Of a stretch of 64,000 bases of DNA, positions 48,783 to 57,583 are shown one piece after another; the stretch's first letter is position 1, and every line of letters starts with the position of its first letter. This DNA is from Algoriphagus sp. A40 (GTDB taxonomy: Bacteria > Bacteroidota > Bacteroidia > Cytophagales > Cyclobacteriaceae), in NCBI RefSeq assembly GCF_002002735.1, contig NZ_MUNY01000060.1, positions 1 through 64,000 of the forward strand, in the 5' to 3' direction. A model generated the notes under the pieces. The model worked only from the letters and a program-made list of their open reading frames with translations. It searched no databases and was not told where the DNA came from. Both the position numbers and the translations under genes were made by a program.

Positions 48783-49997
48783 TTAGTGAAACTTCTTCAC
48801 TTCAGGAGCATCAGCGCTTGTTGAAAGTTCCTTTCCAAATCGCTCGGCGTAGTTGTCCAGCAATTCCATGACCCGTTCTTGCTTGGGAGATTTGACGATC
48901 AACCCGGCGTGATACTCCAGTGGAACCCTGAAGCAAACCTCCGAATCATCGAAACTGCTCAAGTCCGGATGTTCATATTTGGAAAGTGTCAGGACAATTC
49001 CTGCGTAATTTTTCGATGGTTTTGGCAAGTCATATTTTTCACCTTTAGCGACAGCATCTTCGATTTTCGCCCATTCTTCCCATAGGTTGATATCCGTGGC
49101 AGCTTCGACCATTTCTGCCAAGTGCGCTCCCCCTACACGGGAAGCAGTCTCAAGGAAGTAGATCTCTCCGTCTTCTCTGTTTTTGATGAATTCTGTGTGC
49201 GAAGCGCCATTTTTCAGACCAAAGGCCTTCATGATGGCTTCGTTGACTTTTTTGATTTTCTTATCGTCGTCCGAACCATACTTGAGGTTGGCGGACCGGA
49301 AGATTCCTCCCCCTTGGGAGATTTCCATCGGAGTCGCCAAATAGCGAGAAACGGTCAAAAACAATGTTTTTCCATCCAATTGAAGTCCATCTGCGTGATA
49401 GACATCACCAGGTTTAAACTGCTCCACGAGGTAATAAATCCTATTTTCACCAAGCTCATCGATATGCTTCCACAAGTCAGTTTTGTTGTGAACTTTGATA
49501 ATCCCATGAGCCGAAGCCTCTGACCTCGGTTTCAAAACCCAAGGAGCTTCGACCGTGTCTGCAAAATGATTTATTTCCTCGTTGTTGAATAAAGCCGAAA
49601 AAGCCGGAACCCGGATTCCAGCATCCTTTGCCCGTATTCTCATGGCAAGTTTGTCCCGAAAGTAGCGCCCAGTGGTTTGGCCCATTCCTGGAATCCGAAG
49701 GTTTTCGCGTAGAAATGCAGCTTTTTCAACGTCATAATCATCCAAAGCAATGATCGCTTCGATCTTGTGATCTTTCATCAGTCCGCCAACGCCTTTCAGG
49801 AGTAAATCCATGTCCCAATCCAGATCCTGACCAGGCATATAAAACACCTCATCGATGTATTCAAAGGCCCAAGGTTTGTGTCGGAGCTGCTCTGTGGTGA
49901 CCAGAAAAACACGATTTCCCTGTTTTTTTAGTGCAGTTAAAAATGCGTTCCCTTTGAAGTAATTAGAAATGCAGAGAAAAGTCTTGGATGCGCTCAT
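48783..49997 (-). CDS. ATP-grasp domain protein
   Basis: This 404-residue protein has a pre-ATP-grasp domain (about 1-110, beginning TFLCISNYFKGNAFLTALKKQG) and an ATP-grasp domain (about 115-310) with KPRSEASAHGIIKV (glycine-rich loop and ATP lysine), EQFKPGDVYHADGLQ and TEFIKNREDGEIYFLETASRVGGAH (metal-binding Glu/Asn region). The C-terminus (about 330-404) is not recognised. ATP-grasp ligases join a carboxylate to an amine or thiol, but the substrate cannot be told. It follows leucyl aminopeptidase on the same strand with a terminator between. Confidence 0.88.
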   Translation of the reverse strand: MSASKTFLCISNYFKGNAFLTALKKQGNRVFLVTTEQLRHKPWAFEYIDEVFYMPGQDLDWDMDLLLKGVGGLMKDHKIEAIIALDDYDVEKAAFLRENLRIPGMGQTTGRYFRDKLAMRIRAKDAGIRVPAFSALFNNEEINHFADTVEAPWVLKPRSEASAHGIIKVHNKTDLWKHIDELGENRIYYLVEQFKPGDVYHADGLQLDGKTLFLTVSRYLATPMEISQGGGIFRSANLKYGSDDDKKIKKVNEAIMKAFGLKNGASHTEFIKNREDGEIYFLETASRVGGAHLAEMVEAATDINLWEEWAKIEDAVAKGEKYDLPKPSKNYAGIVLTLSKYEHPDLSSFDDSEVCFRVPLEYHAGLIVKSPKQERVMELLDNYAERFGKELSTSADAPEVKKFH

Positions 49998-50023
49998 GTG
50001 AGGAAAATTTTATCCTCTGAAAG

Positions 50024-50066
50024 TGAAAAAAAATCCGGCAAATCAGAAGACTTGCCGGTTTTTTTT
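50024..50066. terminator. Bidirectional terminator after leucyl aminopeptidase
   Basis: CCGGCAA and TTGCCGG pair around 10 bases, with eight A on one side and eight T on the other. The stem serves the minus-strand peptidase transcript, and its T-run overlaps the last codons of that gene. Confidence 0.85.
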
Positions 50067-51486
50067 AAAGTTGATTTTCGATATACCTCAATAAAAGACT
50101 CACACCGTAGGCTGTTCCCGTTTTGGTTTTTGCAAATTCCGAATCAGAAAATGCAACTCCTGCGATATCCAAATGGGCCCAAGCAGGATGCTCATGGGTA
50201 AATGCCTGTAAAAACTTGGCGGCTGTAATCGCCCCGGCGAAAGGTTTGCCGTGGTAATTTTTGATATCGGCAATTTCAGAATCCATCTCTTTTCCGAAGT
50301 TTTCCCAAAGTGGCAATGGCCAGGATTTTTCTCCGATAGCCTCACCTGCCTGCTGCAATCCATGTGAAAGGGCACCGTCGTTGGAAAAGAGTGCCGCACA
50401 TTCGTAACCAAAAGTTCCGATAGCGCTTCCTGTCAGTGTAGCCAGATCGATTACCTGATCAGTTTTGTAGTTTTTGATCAGGTAGGAAAGTCCGTCCGCC
50501 AAAATCAAGCGGCCTTCGGCATCTGTATCAATCACTTCAATGCTCAGTCCGGCATGGCTTCCGATCACTTCTGACGGTAAGTATGCATCCTTATCGATCG
50601 CATTTTCCACCGACGGAACGATAGCAGTCAAGTTGATAGGAAGCTCCAAATCGGCAACAAGTTGTGTAGTAGCCAACACGGCAGCAGCGCCGCCCATGTC
50701 GGATTTCATGTGGTGCATGCCCTGAGTTTTGACATTCAGTCCTCCGGTGTCGAAGGTTACCCCTTTGCCAACCAAACCTATATGAAACTTAGCTTTCGGA
50801 TGACGGTATTCCAGAATGATGAATTTCGGGTCTTTGGCCGAACCTCGACCGACAGCCAAAAAGGCTTCCAATCCTTCCGATTTCGCTTTTTTGGAGTCAA
50901 AGACCTTTACATCAAGTTTGGCTTTTTTGCCCATGTGCTTGGCCCAATCCGCCAGGTATTCCGGGGTGATTTTGTTGGGTGGAAGGTCAACCAATTTGAA
51001 AGCTTCGATTTTGGCAGCGGCAATTTTTTCAGCGCGTTCGACAAGATTTTTTGCTTTTTCGAGGGTTGAGATTACTTCGACTTTGAGCTTTTCAAAATCT
51101 TTTGCTTTCTCTTTTTTGTAAAAACCGATGGAATAGCTGCCCAGCTGAAATCCTACCAAAGCTGCTTCCTGTTGCTCTGAAGAAAAAGACTCCGGAAAGT
51201 CCAACAAAACCTCTTTTTCAATCAGTGATTGGCTTTTTGAAAGAATTCTCCGAAAGGAGTTTTCGATCGTTTTGTATTCCGGATCTTCACCCAATCCCAC
51301 CAGTAAAATCAGTTGATTGTCTGATTCATAAGAATAGGTGGTGTCTTTTTTTCCGGAAAAGAGAGACTTGGAAGGGCCTGAAAAACCGAGCTTTTCGGTT
51401 AAAATAGTTTCTGTTTGTTTCTCAAAAACTGGAATAACCTTCAATGCAGATGTCGAAGGATTTTTGGGATTGATCTTGAAATTCAT
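50065..51486 (-). CDS. Leucyl aminopeptidase, family M17
   Basis: This 473-residue cytosolic metallopeptidase removes N-terminal residues, especially Leu. The catalytic domain shows VGKGVTFDTGGLNVKTQGMH (metal Lys and Asp), MKSDMGGAAAVL (Asp and the catalytic region) and the M17 signature VIDTDAEGRLILADGL, where the second metal's Asp and Glu and the catalytic Arg lie. The N-terminal macro-like domain (about 1-150) is divergent, as is usual. Length and motif order match PepA. An esterase gene precedes it by 18 bases on the same strand. Confidence 0.92.
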   Translation of the reverse strand: MNFKINPKNPSTSALKVIPVFEKQTETILTEKLGFSGPSKSLFSGKKDTTYSYESDNQLILLVGLGEDPEYKTIENSFRRILSKSQSLIEKEVLLDFPESFSSEQQEAALVGFQLGSYSIGFYKKEKAKDFEKLKVEVISTLEKAKNLVERAEKIAAAKIEAFKLVDLPPNKITPEYLADWAKHMGKKAKLDVKVFDSKKAKSEGLEAFLAVGRGSAKDPKFIILEYRHPKAKFHIGLVGKGVTFDTGGLNVKTQGMHHMKSDMGGAAAVLATTQLVADLELPINLTAIVPSVENAIDKDAYLPSEVIGSHAGLSIEVIDTDAEGRLILADGLSYLIKNYKTDQVIDLATLTGSAIGTFGYECAALFSNDGALSHGLQQAGEAIGEKSWPLPLWENFGKEMDSEIADIKNYHGKPFAGAITAAKFLQAFTHEHPAWAHLDIAGVAFSDSEFAKTKTGTAYGVSLLLRYIENQL

Positions 51487-51504
51487 AAAAGCTGGTTTGG
51501 GATT

Positions 51505-52629
51505 TTACTCCGGTTTATCACTGAAAAACAGCCATTCTATTGCTTTGGGGAACTCGTCGCTCCAATAGGATTCGTTGTGTTTGCCTTTTTTATTGATTGA
51601 AAGTCGCACTTTCATCTTGCCTTGCAACGTTTCACGCTTGAGGATTCTTTTGCGAAACTTGGTCACTAGGTCCACCATCGTTTCACTTTCTTTCCCTCCG
51701 GCATAGAGGTAAAGTCGTGTTTCCTGAGGTTCGAAAAAGTCCAGAAAACCAAGTTTGATTTTTGGGATTACCCAAAGTGAGGGTGAGAAAACCATCAGTT
51801 TTCCAAAAACTTCCGGATATATTAGGCCTGAGAAAATGCTGACCAATCCGCCCATGGAGCTGCCGCCGATTCCTGTGAACTCTCGTTCCGATTTGGTTCG
51901 GTAGGTTTTATCCACAAATGGTTTCAGCGTGTCGGTAATGAAGCGGATGTATTGTTTGCCGTGACCTTGGCCTAAGACAGTTTTGCCGACATTGTATTCC
52001 TGAAGTCGCTCTTCCTCTGCATGTTCCACTGCGATAATGATGATTTTTCCGATCCCATAATCCGACATTACTGCCAGCTTTTTATCGATCTGCCAGTTGC
52101 CAAACTCTGCATTCTCATTGAATAGATTTTGGGCATCGTGCAGGTAAAGCACCGGATACTGCTCCGTGCTGGTATCGTAATCGTGGGGGAGGAGCGCCCA
52201 GATTTTGCGGGTCTTGTTGAGTTGGGGAATTTCAAATTCCTCGGAAATCAGGTGGATTTGGGGAAGTTGAGAAGGTCGGTAGGGGAGCCAGTTTTTTCGC
52301 CATTTGGCTACTTTTTCGAATTTCACCGGCTTGTCGTCATTCCAATGACGATTGGGAGTTCGGTTTCCGTAGCGGTCGATTTCTACCTCTGACCAGTCTC
52401 CTTTTGTGAATTTGTAGATCAGTTCACCCTCGAATTCAGGGCTTTCAGGGAAATCAAACTCGTATTTTCCTTCCTCGATTTTGTTCATTTTGAACTTAAA
52501 ATCCTGAGTGGTCCATTCGTTGAAATTGCCTGAAATGTAAACCGGCCTATCGTCGTCTTCCGGTGTTTGAAGGACGATTTTTTTGGTCCGGGTGGGAATA
52601 TGAATAGTTGAAGAAACTTCTTGAATCAT
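51505..52629 (-). CDS. Esterase-D-type alpha/beta hydrolase with N-terminal glycogen-binding-like domain
   Basis: This 374-residue protein lacks a signal peptide. The first 95 residues resemble the AMPK/CBM48 beta-sandwich (VYISGNFNEWTTQDFKFKM, then EFEGELIYKFTKGDWSEVEIDRYGNR). The remainder is an alpha/beta hydrolase of the Esterase D/Fes type, with nucleophile Ser in GIGGSSMGGLVSIFSG (about 246-261) and catalytic His near KKGKHNESYWSDEFP (about 348-362). An N-terminal CBM48 plus esterase is a known combination in deacetylases of carbohydrate esters. The substrate is unknown. It sits between aceK and leucyl aminopeptidase with gaps of 78 and 18 bases. Confidence 0.85.
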   Translation of the reverse strand: MIQEVSSTIHIPTRTKKIVLQTPEDDDRPVYISGNFNEWTTQDFKFKMNKIEEGKYEFDFPESPEFEGELIYKFTKGDWSEVEIDRYGNRTPNRHWNDDKPVKFEKVAKWRKNWLPYRPSQLPQIHLISEEFEIPQLNKTRKIWALLPHDYDTSTEQYPVLYLHDAQNLFNENAEFGNWQIDKKLAVMSDYGIGKIIIIAVEHAEEERLQEYNVGKTVLGQGHGKQYIRFITDTLKPFVDKTYRTKSEREFTGIGGSSMGGLVSIFSGLIYPEVFGKLMVFSPSLWVIPKIKLGFLDFFEPQETRLYLYAGGKESETMVDLVTKFRKRILKRETLQGKMKVRLSINKKGKHNESYWSDEFPKAIEWLFFSDKPE

Positions 52630-52707
52630 GGGTTGGGGGTGATGGAAATGTTAACCCGAAGTTTCGAAATTAAGTTTTGTTGGGTTAAAAATGAAATGCT
52701 TTCAATG

Positions 52708-54432
52708 TCAGACTTGCTCTCCGGACCGAAATCGGATTTCTTCCGGATAGGGAAAAGCATGGATTAACTCCCCATTTTGGATTCTTTGCTTCAAAGAATT
52801 CCAATAGGCAGGGTCAAATAAATTTTTGTGATACTCCAAAAAATGTGGTTTTAAGTCAGCTCTTCCAATCATCCAACGTCTAAAATCCTCAGGAAAGACA
52901 TCGTTTTTGTGAATCTCGTACCAAGGCTCTGAAGCATAGATTTGCTCGTAGTTTTCCGGCTTTGGCTTTTCACGAAAATTCATGTCCACCAGGAATTCTA
53001 TTTCATCGTAATCGTAAAAAATCACCCGTTTTTGTCTTGTAAGCCCAAAGTTTTTGGTCATCATATCTCCTGGGAAAATGTTGGCTTGGGCAAGTTGCAG
53101 GATGGCGCGACCGTAATCTTCGACCGCACGTTTTCCTTCTTCTGTTGTGCAGGTTTCGAGGAAAATATTGAGCGGAACCATTTTTCGCTCCGTATATAGA
53201 TGTTTGATAATCAGATGATTTTCTGTGATCTGGAGAAGTGAGTTTGTCGTGTTTCGCAGCTCATTCATCAATTCCGGACTAACACGATTTAGTGGAATTT
53301 TAAAGTATTCAAACTCATGGGTATCGGCCATTCTGCCTACTCGATCATGAAGAGAAACGAGTTTGTATTTTTCACGAACCTCCTGCCTAGTCATGTTTTT
53401 AGGAGGTTCAAAGTGATCTTTGATCAACTTGAAAACAATGTTTAGCGATGGCAAAGCGAATACGGTCATTACCATTCCTTTGATCCCCGGTGCGACGACA
53501 AATTCATCAGAGCTTTTATTCAAATGGTAGAGAAAGTCTCTGTAAAAAAGAGTCTTTCCATGCTTGTTGAAGCCGATGGCATTGTAGAGTTCGTGTATTT
53601 TTTTGTGGGGGATGACCGAACTCAAAAACCCTATGATTTGGGATGGAACTGCCACCTCCACCATGAAATAAGACCTGGTAAAACTGAATAAATGACTCAT
53701 CAAATTCGGGTCAAAGATCAGTGTATCTACATAGACGCCTTTTGGACCATGCATGAAAGGAATGATAAAAGGCATCCATTTATTGCCGACATAAGTTCTT
53801 CCGATCAGGTAGGCGGCTTTGTTTCGGTAAAAAACAGGCTTTAGAAGTTGGGTTTTTGTTCCCACTTCAACCTTATATCTAGTTAAAATTACTTTTTTGA
53901 CTCCTTCCACAAGGAACTCGATATCCCTTTCCTTTTCCATAAATGGAGCCCCAAAATCGTAATCCTCCAGTATCTGTCGGATGATCAGCTCCAATCCCAT
54001 CGCAGCAGGGTAAGTGTGGAGCAATTCCGAATTTTCGCGGATTTCGCAGGAGTTGTATCCTTCCATCACAAACATCAATTCTTCATCCAATGGGTTGTTA
54101 GGGAAGGCCTTGCGGAATAAAGAATTGAAAAATGTCTCTGCCAACTCCACATCCGGTCTGTCTTGAATCAATTGTTGGTATTCATTTCGGATCAAAGTCC
54201 AGATTTTCCGATTGTCAGAATCTGTTCCAAGTATTTCCTGAAACACTTTTGACAATTGAAACAAAAGATCCTTGTAAAGTCTAAGTCGTTGACGATGATT
54301 GAGTTGGGTTGCCTGCCAGTTGCGCTGTGCAAAATAAAGTGGGGCAAGTCTGGTATAGGTATTGAAGGTCTCAACATAGGTAAGAAAGCCTTCAAATATT
54401 TTATTGGCTAGTGGTAGCGCTCGGGTTGGCAT
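52708..54432 (-). CDS. aceK: Isocitrate dehydrogenase kinase/phosphatase
   Basis: This 574-residue bifunctional enzyme phosphorylates and dephosphorylates isocitrate dehydrogenase, diverting carbon into the glyoxylate shunt. ANKIFEGFLTYVETFNTYTRLAPLYFAQRNWQ opens the regulatory half (about 1-310). The kinase fold follows, with the ATP loop VAPGIKGMVMTVFALPSLNIVFKLIKD (about 315-341) and the metal-binding DMMTKNFGLTRQKRVIFYDYDEIEFL (about 461-486), where the DYDE acids sit. Length is normal for AceK. The gene is common in proteobacteria and scattered in Bacteroidetes. aceA and aceB are not neighbours here, unlike in enteric bacteria. Confidence 0.93.
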   Translation of the reverse strand: MPTRALPLANKIFEGFLTYVETFNTYTRLAPLYFAQRNWQATQLNHRQRLRLYKDLLFQLSKVFQEILGTDSDNRKIWTLIRNEYQQLIQDRPDVELAETFFNSLFRKAFPNNPLDEELMFVMEGYNSCEIRENSELLHTYPAAMGLELIIRQILEDYDFGAPFMEKERDIEFLVEGVKKVILTRYKVEVGTKTQLLKPVFYRNKAAYLIGRTYVGNKWMPFIIPFMHGPKGVYVDTLIFDPNLMSHLFSFTRSYFMVEVAVPSQIIGFLSSVIPHKKIHELYNAIGFNKHGKTLFYRDFLYHLNKSSDEFVVAPGIKGMVMTVFALPSLNIVFKLIKDHFEPPKNMTRQEVREKYKLVSLHDRVGRMADTHEFEYFKIPLNRVSPELMNELRNTTNSLLQITENHLIIKHLYTERKMVPLNIFLETCTTEEGKRAVEDYGRAILQLAQANIFPGDMMTKNFGLTRQKRVIFYDYDEIEFLVDMNFREKPKPENYEQIYASEPWYEIHKNDVFPEDFRRWMIGRADLKPHFLEYHKNLFDPAYWNSLKQRIQNGELIHAFPYPEEIRFRSGEQV

Positions 54433-54928
54433 AGGAAATTTGGCAACAAAGGTTAAAAATGAATTTTTTTAGGAAAAAGGAGAAGATGTTTTTTTAAAAA
54501 GCCCCTGATTTTCTGTGATTTATAGGAGAACAAATGTCACAGAATAAAATATTGAAAATTTTTCGCAATCGATTGTTTGGAGGGAATGAAAACATTTTCT
54601 ACTTTTCGAGCATATTCATGAATTGAATATCTACAATAGGTTTAATAGGTTTGAGAGCAGGAAAAGGCCCGGATGATATCCAGGCCTTTTTTGTTTGTTA
54701 CCGATTCAAGTTACTTCTTTAGAGCAGAGAATAGCACAAGGATTTCTGCTGGTATGGTCTAAGACTTTTTTCCTAATCTAGAAGGCGATTCTTTCCCACT
54801 AACAAAACAATATTAAGTTTGGGGTCCATTCAGAGATGCTGTCGACTGTTGTCCGTGGTCTGTGGACGATTATCCGCTTGTTGTAAGTTCAAATGAGTTT
54901 CACTGGCAAATTGCGGGTAATCATTTTT
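54433..54928. other. Intergenic gap with an orphan hairpin
   Basis: The 496 bases upstream of aceK and downstream of the glycosidase-like gene contain one terminator-like hairpin (54662-54690) and a low-complexity patch of GTCCGTGGTCTGTGG near 54850. I find no gene. Confidence 0.5.
54662..54690. terminator. Terminator-like hairpin in the aceK/glycosidase gap
   Basis: AAAAGGCC-GGAT and ATCC-GGCCTTTT pair with one C-A mismatch and a three-base loop, with a T-run on the plus side and an A-run on the other. It may end the minus-strand glycosidase transcript about 240 bases after its stop. Confidence 0.65.
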
Positions 54929-57355
54929 TCAATTCCGGATAATCCAAATTTCCGACACCTGGGAACCCCGCTGACCTTCCCCGCAAGTCCAGGAGAAAGT
55001 CACTTTACCGTCTCTGGTAGCTTCTGCTGGAATGGGAAATTCATAAACTGGCTGTATGCCCGTTTGGATAAAATCATGAACGAGCAGGCCATCCGAAGTC
55101 ATTTTCATTTTTGATCTGAACCTCCCAGTATAGGCGACCCTGATCGTATAGGTGCTTTCCGGATCCAATTGGTCATAATGGATTTCCAGTGGCAAATCGT
55201 AAAGTGTGTTCACCTGATGCATCCAAGCCATGGGAGCAGCATCGCTGTCAAATCCTGTTGCTTTGACTACATGAACCCATTCTACATCCTTCAAACCCAC
55301 TCCAAAACTTACCCTTGGGGTTCTGAGGCTTCCGGGGTCCTTGGCAACATCATACCGAAAAACCACTCTTTTCCAACTTGCCGGATCGCCAAAATTATCA
55401 TAAAACCCTCCCGGACCGGGATTTGTCCGCTCCAGAATTCCTCGGATAATCGCTACTTTTTCCTCTTCCTTGGAAGCTGTTTCTGCTTTTGAAAGTTGGG
55501 AATAGATCCATGCGATATCATTTAAAGGACTGTCCATATTGTCTATAAAATTGCCCCGACCATCCATAGCTCCGTGTTTTTCCACCGTCAGCTGGGCACC
55601 AATACTTTGGAAAAGCTCGTCAGCCAAGGATTCGCTTTTGGCCTTCAGGCCAGGTGCAATGGGTTCTTTAATGGCAGAAGCAAGGGTGGATTTGCATTGC
55701 TGGATCGCTTGGTCTGCACCTAATTCTTGATAGTTTCCAAGTTTTTCGAGGGCGGATTGTTCCAACCATTTCTCAAAAACGAGCCTTTTCTGGACATACG
55801 CATCGTAGTAAGCTCTGATTAACCCCATCTGGAAACGGAAATTCTTCTTAACCTCGGGATTGCTCTTTTGGTCAATATCCTGCCATTGCTGCAAGGTGGT
55901 AGTCACCTTGGTATTGGTCAGCAGGGGACCCCGAAGGTTTTCCTCCAAGGCCACAAATCCCTGAGCAAGTTCTTCTGCCTGATCTGAGTCAATAAAATAG
56001 CGGGCATAATCCCTGAGGGTTTCAATTTCAGGGATTTCTGGATCCCAATCCTGGTCGCTCCAAATGAATTTATTCAAATCATCATTGGTGCCCTCGGAAT
56101 AGGAAATACTTCCATTAGCATATTGGTCCAAAGCATTATGAATCATTTTCTCATCGCTTGGCCGTGGGTTGATACATTCCCTGCCCAAGGTAATGGCCCA
56201 AGCAAGATCCCATCTGGGTATCGGATATTGTGAACTCAAGCTATGGGTGATGTCAGGGTATCTTCGGATGGGAATTTCCCGGTCCAATCTTTCCCTGATT
56301 TCGTCAATTGGTAATTTGACCCAAGGACCAAAAACAACCCCTCCCAACCATTTCGGCTTTTTATTGACCTGTGCAAAGAAGATATCAAACCATTCCTTGG
56401 TAGGGCGGAAAACCTGAGGTGAGATCCAGATTTTAGCATTCGGATGATGCTCATGAAGAATGTCGGCCACCTGTTCCATCCATTCAAAAAGGACGTCCGG
56501 TTCCAGATCTCCAGGATCTCCACCCGGAATAAAAAGGTGATCCAAACGCGGAACGGAAGAAAAAACCTCGTGCCGTTCTTCGATTTCCCTTTTAAGAGAG
56601 TCGGGATGCCGGTAGTCCTTGCCCAGATTGGGATACCACATCCATACATCAAGGTCGTATTTATCGCAAATCCGTGATTGCTCCCTGATCATGTCGATGG
56701 CTGGCAATTGCATGTGCTTGCTGGTGAAATCATCATCAGTACGGGGAGGCATAATTTCAATGCTATTGGCACCAAAGATGGCCAGGTCCCGGATGTACTG
56801 ATCAAATTGAGCCACCGACCAAGCATCGTAACTGTTGGTTTTGGGCCGGTAGCCGAGCTGATGACCACGGATTTCATATTGGGGTGAAGATGCCATTGTC
56901 AGGTTTTCAGGTATAAGCACTTCATCGGGGCCCATTTTCATTTTCCTCAACAACTTCCCCACTCCATACAATGCGCCACGCTTCGTTTTTGCCTGAATAA
57001 TCACTTTTTGCTCCAAAGGCAGCATCACTATCCGATATCCCTCCGGATTGATATTTTCCAGATCATTGAGCGGGTTTGCCAAACTTTCGGGAAGTTCTTC
57101 CACTCCCTTTTCCATTATCAGCACGATTTGAGGAAGGGTCATATCCAACTTCTTACTTTGTTGGATCATTTTGCCACTTCTTTTTTCCACTTCTTCCTGA
57201 AAGACTTGGATCACATGTCCAAGCTCAGCTGATTCTTTTTTCGAAACGAAAAGTGAAGCATTGGTAAAATCCATCATTTCCTGAGCTTGTACCCAGGTAA
57301 ATTGGATGAAGAGAAAACTGGATAAAATGAATTTTAGAGAAGTAGTGGTTTTCAT
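54929..57355 (-). CDS. Secreted glycosidase-like protein (GH20b/GH67-like N-terminus, unknown family)
   Basis: This 808-residue protein has a Sec signal (LKFILSSFLFIQFTWVQAQ, cleavage about 25). A domain at about 30-150 ends in the RGALYGVGKLLRKMKM motif found ahead of the barrel in GH20, GH67, GH84 and GH115 enzymes. A barrel-like region follows (about 155-500) with YDAWSVAQFDQYIRDLAIFG, NSIEIMPPRTDDD, VWMWYPNLGKDYRHPD, LFIPGGDPGDLEPD and YANGSISYSEGTNDDLN, rich in possible catalytic acids. The last 200 residues (about 610-808) look like a beta-sandwich. I cannot place it in a named family. It is divergent from the aldolase-propeller-DUF1080 operon, with a palindrome in the shared region. 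Confidence 0.8.
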   Translation of the reverse strand: MKTTTSLKFILSSFLFIQFTWVQAQEMMDFTNASLFVSKKESAELGHVIQVFQEEVEKRSGKMIQQSKKLDMTLPQIVLIMEKGVEELPESLANPLNDLENINPEGYRIVMLPLEQKVIIQAKTKRGALYGVGKLLRKMKMGPDEVLIPENLTMASSPQYEIRGHQLGYRPKTNSYDAWSVAQFDQYIRDLAIFGANSIEIMPPRTDDDFTSKHMQLPAIDMIREQSRICDKYDLDVWMWYPNLGKDYRHPDSLKREIEERHEVFSSVPRLDHLFIPGGDPGDLEPDVLFEWMEQVADILHEHHPNAKIWISPQVFRPTKEWFDIFFAQVNKKPKWLGGVVFGPWVKLPIDEIRERLDREIPIRRYPDITHSLSSQYPIPRWDLAWAITLGRECINPRPSDEKMIHNALDQYANGSISYSEGTNDDLNKFIWSDQDWDPEIPEIETLRDYARYFIDSDQAEELAQGFVALEENLRGPLLTNTKVTTTLQQWQDIDQKSNPEVKKNFRFQMGLIRAYYDAYVQKRLVFEKWLEQSALEKLGNYQELGADQAIQQCKSTLASAIKEPIAPGLKAKSESLADELFQSIGAQLTVEKHGAMDGRGNFIDNMDSPLNDIAWIYSQLSKAETASKEEEKVAIIRGILERTNPGPGGFYDNFGDPASWKRVVFRYDVAKDPGSLRTPRVSFGVGLKDVEWVHVVKATGFDSDAAPMAWMHQVNTLYDLPLEIHYDQLDPESTYTIRVAYTGRFRSKMKMTSDGLLVHDFIQTGIQPVYEFPIPAEATRDGKVTFSWTCGEGQRGSQVSEIWIIRN

Positions 57356-57434
57356 ATACTGGTGAAAAAAGAGCGGATTTTTCCTTGTGTTAATACTTCA
57401 GTAAAGTAGGAAGGGACTATTAATTCAACTGTAT

Positions 57435-57448
57435 ATCTACTTGTAGAT
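57435..57448. promoter_or_regulatory. Perfect palindrome ATCTACTTGTAGAT in the divergent promoter region
   Basis: ATCTAC and GTAGAT flank TT between the glycosidase-like gene and the aldolase operon, about 80 and 136 bases from their starts. It is a plausible operator for a shared repressor. No regulator gene is adjacent. Confidence 0.45.
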
Positions 57449-57583
57449 CATTGGACAAAATACTTATTGCCTGGTTTTCATTCATTTCACTCAAATAGAT
57501 GGAATTCAACTAGTACAATTCAGGCAGAATGGGGTATATAATTAAGTCGGCAAGCCAAAAATGATACCCTGATTCAATAGAAA

